A stretch of 38,493 bases of DNA from Geodermatophilus sp. DF01-2 (GTDB lineage Bacteria; Actinomycetota; Actinomycetes; Mycobacteriales; Geodermatophilaceae), in assembly GCF_004571065.1 (NCBI RefSeq), contig NZ_SPQN01000037.1, positions 1 to 38,493 of the forward strand. Direction: 5' to 3'. A model generated the notes under the pieces. It was not told where the DNA came from. It saw nothing but the letters and a program-made list of their open reading frames with translations, and did no database searches. Of the stretch, positions 34,544 to 38,493 are shown one piece after another. A program made the position numbers and the translations under genes. How positions within the stretch are numbered: position 1 is the stretch's first letter; every line of letters begins with the position of its first letter.

Positions 34544-36288
34544 GCACCACCCGGCCCGCACCGCTCGAGGTTCCGCCCGCGGAGGCCGAGGCGTCGTCGT
34601 CCTCCGGGGTCCTCGTCCCGGTGCCCCCGGCGGCGCCGCGTCCGGGGGTGTCGGCCGACCGCGGCTCGTGGCGCCGCGGGCTGCGCCGGCGGGCCGGCCG
34701 GGCGCGCCGGCTGACGCGGCACCTGGCGGCGCGGGCGGTGCACGCCTGGCGCTCCTCGCTGCACGTCCGGATCGGCCTGATCACCATGGCCGTCGCCGGC
34801 ACGGTGGTGGTGATCGTCAGCCTGGTGCTGTTCAGCCAGATCCGCGACCAGCTCCTCTCGGTCAAGGAGCAGGCGGCCATCGACCAGACGCAGGCCGGCG
34901 TCATCTACGCGCAGAGCGAGGTCGCGGGCATCGCCGCCGGCGACGGCGCCAGCGTGCGGGCGACCCTGGACCGGACGGTCCGCCAGCTGCGCGAACGTGG
35001 CGGCCCGGCCGGTGACTTCGAGGTCGTGATGGTCTACCGGACCGGCGACTCCGAACGCCCGCCGGCCGTGAGCCGCAGCGGCATCTACCCCGCGATCCCC
35101 GACGAGCTGCGGCTCGACGTCGCCTCGGGCGGCCAGTACGCGCAGTACGCGCCCATCCCGGACGCGAACGGCCGGCCCCGGCCCACCTACCTGGTGGGCG
35201 CGCCGGTGCCGACCGGCGCCTCGCCCGCCGAACAGATCGAGCTGTACTACGCCTTCCCGCTCGAGCAGGAGGTGGAGAGCCTCTCCCTGATCCGCAGCAC
35301 GGTGGTCATCAGTGGCATCGCGCTCACCCTCTTCGTCGTCGGCATCGCCGTGCTGGTCACCCGGCTGGTGGTCGACCCGGTGCGCCGGGCCGCCGGCACC
35401 GCGCAGCGGCTGGCCGAGGGGCAGCTCGAGGAGCGGATGGCGGTGCGCGGCGAGGACGACCTCGCCCGGCTGGCGACCAGCTTCAACGCGATGGCCGCCA
35501 GCCTGCAGCGGCAGATCACCCAGCTTGAGTCGCTCTCCCAGCTGCAGCAGCGGTTCACCTCCGACGTCTCGCACGAGCTGCGCACGCCGCTGACCACGGT
35601 GCAGATGGCCGCGGAGGTGCTCTACGAGTCCCGCGAGGACTTCCCGCCGCACGTGGCCCGCTCGGCGGAGCTCATGCACACCGAGCTCGACCGCTTCGAG
35701 GCACTGCTCACCGACCTCCTGGAGATCAGCCGCTACGACGCGGGGGCCGCGGTCCTCGACTGGGAGCCGACCGACCTCGGCGCGCTGGTCGAGCGGGTGG
35801 CGGCCGGGATGTCCGCGCTCGCCGAGCGGCACGCCTGCGAGCTGACGGTCACCGGCCCCGAGCAGGAGGTCATCGCCGAGGTCGACGCCCGGCGGGTGGA
35901 GCGGATCCTGCGCAACCTGGTCGGCAACGCGATCGAGCACGGCGCCGGCAAGCCGGTGGAGGTCACCTGGGCGGCCAACCGGACGGCGGCCGCGGTCACC
36001 GTGCGCGACCACGGCGTGGGCCTGTCCTCGGCGGAGGCACAGCACGTGTTCGACCGCTTCTGGCGCGCCGACCCGTCACGGGTGCGCACCGTCGGCGGTA
36101 GTGGGCTGGGGCTCTCGATCAGCCTGGAGGACGCGCGGCTGCACGGCGGCTGGCTGCAGGTGTGGGGCTCCCCCGGGGCGGGAGCGCAGTTCCGGCTGAC
36201 CCTGCCGCTGACCGCGGGCACCGACCTCACCAGCTCCCCGCTGCCGCTGCGGCCGGCGGCCCTGCGCCGTCCCGGGGTGGGACGGTGA
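34540..36288 (+). CDS. mtrB: sensor histidine kinase MtrB
   Basis: 582 residues from GTG 34540. After a Pro-rich cytoplasmic head (about 1-70), helix 1 spans 77-98. An extracytoplasmic sensor domain occupies about 100-250 and helix 2 spans 254-276. A HAMP domain follows (DPVRRAAGTAQRLAEGQLEERM), then the dimerisation/phosphoacceptor helix FTSDVSHELRTPLTTVQM with His345. The ATPase domain has the N box RILRNLVGNAIEHG, the G1 box RDHGVGLS, the F box FDRFWRADPSR and the G2 box GGSGLGLSI. It phosphorylates MtrA and is regulated by LpqB, encoded next (GTGA overlap). Confidence 0.95.
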   Translation: MSTTRPAPLEVPPAEAEASSSSGVLVPVPPAAPRPGVSADRGSWRRGLRRRAGRARRLTRHLAARAVHAWRSSLHVRIGLITMAVAGTVVVIVSLVLFSQIRDQLLSVKEQAAIDQTQAGVIYAQSEVAGIAAGDGASVRATLDRTVRQLRERGGPAGDFEVVMVYRTGDSERPPAVSRSGIYPAIPDELRLDVASGGQYAQYAPIPDANGRPRPTYLVGAPVPTGASPAEQIELYYAFPLEQEVESLSLIRSTVVISGIALTLFVVGIAVLVTRLVVDPVRRAAGTAQRLAEGQLEERMAVRGEDDLARLATSFNAMAASLQRQITQLESLSQLQQRFTSDVSHELRTPLTTVQMAAEVLYESREDFPPHVARSAELMHTELDRFEALLTDLLEISRYDAGAAVLDWEPTDLGALVERVAAGMSALAERHACELTVTGPEQEVIAEVDARRVERILRNLVGNAIEHGAGKPVEVTWAANRTAAAVTVRDHGVGLSSAEAQHVFDRFWRADPSRVRTVGGSGLGLSISLEDARLHGGWLQVWGSPGAGAQFRLTLPLTAGTDLTSSPLPLRPAALRRPGVGR

Positions 36289-38042
36289 CCCGCTCCGCGC
36301 CGTCCCGTCGCACGGGCGGACGCCCGGGTGCGGTCCTGGTCGCGGCGCTGCTGGTGCTCCTGACGGCGTGCTCGGTGGTCCCCACCAGCTCGCCGACGGT
36401 ACAGATCACCCAGGCGCCCCAGCGCCTGGACGGCCCGGTGGGCATCGAACCGCTGTCGCCGGAGCCGGGCGCCACCCCCGAGGAGGTCGTCCGCGGCTTC
36501 CTCGACGCCGCCGCCAGCACCGTGCGCGGGCACCCGGTGGCCCGTGAGCACCTGGCCCCCGAGCCGCAGGACTCGTGGTCGGACGACGCGGGCATCACCC
36601 TGATCGGCGCCGATTACGCCACCGTCACCACCGACGCGGGCACGGTCGTCGTGACCGGCACGCTGGTCGGCACGATCGATCAGCGTGGCGTGTTCACCGT
36701 GGGCGGGCAGGAGGTCTACTCGCGGGAGTTCCACCTCGAGGAGGTCGACGGCGAGTGGCGGATCAGCGACCCGCCGGACGGGCTGCTCATGCTCCAGCCG
36801 GATTTCGAGCGGCTCTACACGCGGCGGGACCTCTACTTCCTCGACCCCACCGGCCAGCGCGTGGTGCCCGACCCGCGGTACCTGATCAGCGGGGAGGCGC
36901 AGCCGACGGTGCTGGTCGAGCGGCTGATCGACGGACCGTCCGCCCCGCTGGCCGCCGGCGTCCGCAACGCGCTGGACGGCGCTGCGCTGGGCAGCACGCT
37001 GGCGGTCTCGGCGCAGGCGGTGACCGTCGATCTGACCGGCATCTCCGACGCGCCGCCGGCCCGGCTGGCCGAGCTGTCCGCCCAGCTGGTGTGGACGCTG
37101 GGCCAGCTGCCGTCGGTGCGCTCGGTGGAGATCCTCGTCGACGGGGAGCCACTGACCCTCGAGGGCGTGCCCGCGGTGCAGACCGTCGACACCTGGACCG
37201 TTCTGGACCCCGACGCCGCCCCGGTGGACGCGGTCGGGCACTACCTCGTCGACGGCGCCCTGTGGACGGCGACCGACGTGCCCGCGCCGGCCCCCGGCCC
37301 GGCCGGCGCCGGCGCCTACGGGCTGAGCAGCGCGGCGGTCGCCACCGACCCGAGCACCGGCGAGCTGACCCAGATGGTCGGCGTGACCGAGCGGGACGGG
37401 CGTGCGACCCTTCTGACCGGCCCCTACGGCGGGGACCTGGCGCCCATCCTGTCCGGCAGCACGTTCACCGTGCCGACGGCGGCCGCCACCCGCCAGGAGT
37501 TCTGGCTGGTCCGCGACGGCAGCGCGGTGGTGCGGCTGCCCGCGGGCGGGACGCCGCAGGCGGTCAACGCCGTCACGCTGCCCGGCCTGGGGCGGGCCAC
37601 GGCGCTGCAGCTGTCGCCCGACGGCGTCCGCGCCGCGGTGGTCGTCGAGGACGGCCAGCGGCAGAGCCTGCACGTCGGCACGGTCGTGCGCTCGGACGAC
37701 GGGCCGGTGGCGGTGCGCGACTGGCGCGAGGTCACCCCCACGCTCGGCCAGGTGGTCGACGTGTCCTGGCGGACGGCGGGCAGCCTGCTGGTGCTGGCCG
37801 GGGACGCCGGCGAGGACCGGACCGTCCCCTACGTGGTCGGCGTCGACGGCTGGGGGCTCTCGCCGGTGCCGACCGCCGGCCTGCCCAGCCAGGCCACACG
37901 GGTCGCCGCCGCGCCCGGGCGCCCGCCGCTGGTCAGCGCCGGCGGCGCGATCTGGGAGTGGCAGGTCGCCGGGGGCACGTGGGTGACCCTCGTCCGCGGG
38001 GCCCAGCCGCAGCCGGGCACGGAGCCGTTCTACCCGGGTTGA
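36285..38042 (+). CDS. lpqB: lipoprotein LpqB
   Basis: 585 residues from GTG 36285, nearly the length of mycobacterial LpqB (583). The signal peptide with lipobox LLTAC puts the lipidated Cys at 29. Residues about 190-290 form a GerMN-type domain (PTVLVERLIDGPSAPLAAGVRNALDGAALG...LVWTLGQLPSVRSVEILVDGEPL). A beta-propeller-like C-terminal half follows, with repeats such as ALQLSPDGVRAAVVVEDG and VVDVSWRTAGSLLVLAGDAG. It interacts with the extracellular part of MtrB and modulates MtrA phosphorylation (known from mycobacteria). It overlaps mtrB by GTGA. The dispersed element copy B begins at the last base of its stop codon. Confidence 0.95.
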   Translation: MTRSAPSRRTGGRPGAVLVAALLVLLTACSVVPTSSPTVQITQAPQRLDGPVGIEPLSPEPGATPEEVVRGFLDAAASTVRGHPVAREHLAPEPQDSWSDDAGITLIGADYATVTTDAGTVVVTGTLVGTIDQRGVFTVGGQEVYSREFHLEEVDGEWRISDPPDGLLMLQPDFERLYTRRDLYFLDPTGQRVVPDPRYLISGEAQPTVLVERLIDGPSAPLAAGVRNALDGAALGSTLAVSAQAVTVDLTGISDAPPARLAELSAQLVWTLGQLPSVRSVEILVDGEPLTLEGVPAVQTVDTWTVLDPDAAPVDAVGHYLVDGALWTATDVPAPAPGPAGAGAYGLSSAAVATDPSTGELTQMVGVTERDGRATLLTGPYGGDLAPILSGSTFTVPTAAATRQEFWLVRDGSAVVRLPAGGTPQAVNAVTLPGLGRATALQLSPDGVRAAVVVEDGQRQSLHVGTVVRSDDGPVAVRDWREVTPTLGQVVDVSWRTAGSLLVLAGDAGEDRTVPYVVGVDGWGLSPVPTAGLPSQATRVAAAPGRPPLVSAGGAIWEWQVAGGTWVTLVRGAQPQPGTEPFYPG

Positions 38043-38097
38043 AGGACCCCGTCCTCCTCACCGCTCGCAGGCTCGCGGCGAGCCTCTGGACGGGGCC
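38042..38097. repeat. 56-bp dispersed hairpin element, copy B
   Basis: Identical to copy A (8834-8889) over all 56 bases, although their flanks differ. Starts at the last base of the lpqB stop codon. Outer stem GGACCCCGTCC/GGACGGGGCC, inner GCTCGC/GCGAGC. Confidence 0.8.
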
Positions 38098-38200
38098 GCC
38101 CGGGGCGGGGCCCTGACGCGGGGCCGTTCCAGCACGTCACCTGTCCACAGATCGGCGGCGGTCCTGGTCGTCCGCCGGCGCGGGCGGCGAGGCTGGGCGG

Positions 38201-38493
38201 GTGGACGGCGGGGTGCTCGCGGCGCTGGCCGACCTGCTGCTGCCACGCGAGTGCGCCGGCTGCGGCGTGCCCGGCGCCGTCTTCTGCCGGCGGTGCGCCG
38301 CGCTGCTCGCCGTTCCGCGCCTGGCTCAGCCGCGCCGCTTCCCGCCGGGCTTCCCGCCGACGGTGGCGGCCGGCGTCTACGCCGGGCCCGTCCGCCCGGC
38401 GGTCAACGCGTTCAAGGAGCGCGGCCGCGCCGAGCTGGCCCGCCCGCTGGGCGCCGCCCTCGCGCTGGCTGTCGCCGGGGTGCTCGCCAGATC
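38201..38493 (+). CDS. ComF family phosphoribosyltransferase-like protein, N-terminal part
   Basis: Open from GTG 38201 to the window end (97 codons visible). It starts MDGGVLAALADLLLPRECAGCGVPGAVFCRRC, with the paired CxxC motifs of the ComF zinc ribbon, and continues into VAAGVYAGPVRPAVNAFKERGRAELARPLGAALA, the start of the phosphoribosyltransferase-like domain. ComF proteins are linked to DNA uptake and repair; the cellular role in actinobacteria is unclear. The same gene follows lpqB in mycobacteria (Rv3242c, recalled), which supports both the call and the locus. The PRPP-binding loop is outside the window. Confidence 0.85.
   Translation, partial: MDGGVLAALADLLLPRECAGCGVPGAVFCRRCAALLAVPRLAQPRRFPPGFPPTVAAGVYAGPVRPAVNAFKERGRAELARPLGAALALAVAGVLAR

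Overview
The window comes from a very GC-rich actinobacterium. It encodes galactofuran and rhamnose-linker synthesis for an arabinogalactan-type wall, coenzyme F420 synthesis, a WhiB regulator, and MtrA-MtrB-LpqB. From recalled genomes, the gene order whiB2, zincin-like protein, DUF3499 protein, phosphomannomutase, TobH, manA, sahH, mtrA, mtrB, lpqB, comF matches the mycobacterial chromosome. Protein style and repeats suggest a Geodermatophilaceae-like genus such as Blastococcus, Geodermatophilus or Modestobacter; that placement is inference.

Layout. 1-352: end of an LGFP-repeat wall protein. 584-5045: galactan cluster glfT2-wzm-wzt-glfT1, facing glf (5446-6633, minus) across a 400-bp spacer with a tandem double-hairpin repeat. 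6794-8831: rhamnosyltransferase wbbL and GDP-mannose pyrophosphorylase. 8934-10679: a short-chain dehydrogenase and an AlkA-type glycosylase that probably starts at CTG. 10731-15623 (minus): cofD (fbiA), cofE (fbiB), rmlA and a secreted M15-like/FG-GAP protein. 15856-16194: whiB2, followed by a strong terminator with a group IIC-type intron inserted directly behind it (16285-18192). 18200-21197: an unrecognised protein, a two-TM wall or membrane protein, a degenerate zincin and a DUF3499 protein. 21422-24131: phosphomannomutase, Trm112-like protein and TobH. 24190-28433: glpD and a YfhO-like membrane protein preceded by a leaderless 49-codon ORF. 28560-30722: manA and a nuclease lipoprotein. 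30742-31969: an AbiEi/DUF559-type gene bounded by 44-bp palindromes and 15-bp direct repeats. 32097-38042: sahH, mtrA, mtrB and lpqB. 38201-end: start of a ComF-like gene.

Function. ManA, phosphomannomutase and ManC convert fructose-6-P to GDP-mannose. RmlA and WbbL serve the rhamnosyl linker. Glf supplies UDP-galactofuranose to GlfT1 and GlfT2, and Wzm/Wzt would export the lipid-linked galactan. CofD and CofE make F420. WhiB2 and MtrAB-LpqB link envelope growth and division to regulation.

Most unusual features: (i) a dispersed 56-bp hairpin element with covarying stems that abuts stop codons, and whose relative has become an in-frame 3 x 33-residue repeat at the CofE N-terminus; (ii) the palindrome-bounded AbiEi/DUF559 gene; (iii) the tandem double-hairpin element between glfT1 and glf; (iv) the intron placed behind the whiB2 terminator and only 7 nt before the next start codon; (v) small bridging ORFs upstream of the YfhO-like gene and between mtrA and mtrB. 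I saw no tRNA, rRNA or CRISPR array.
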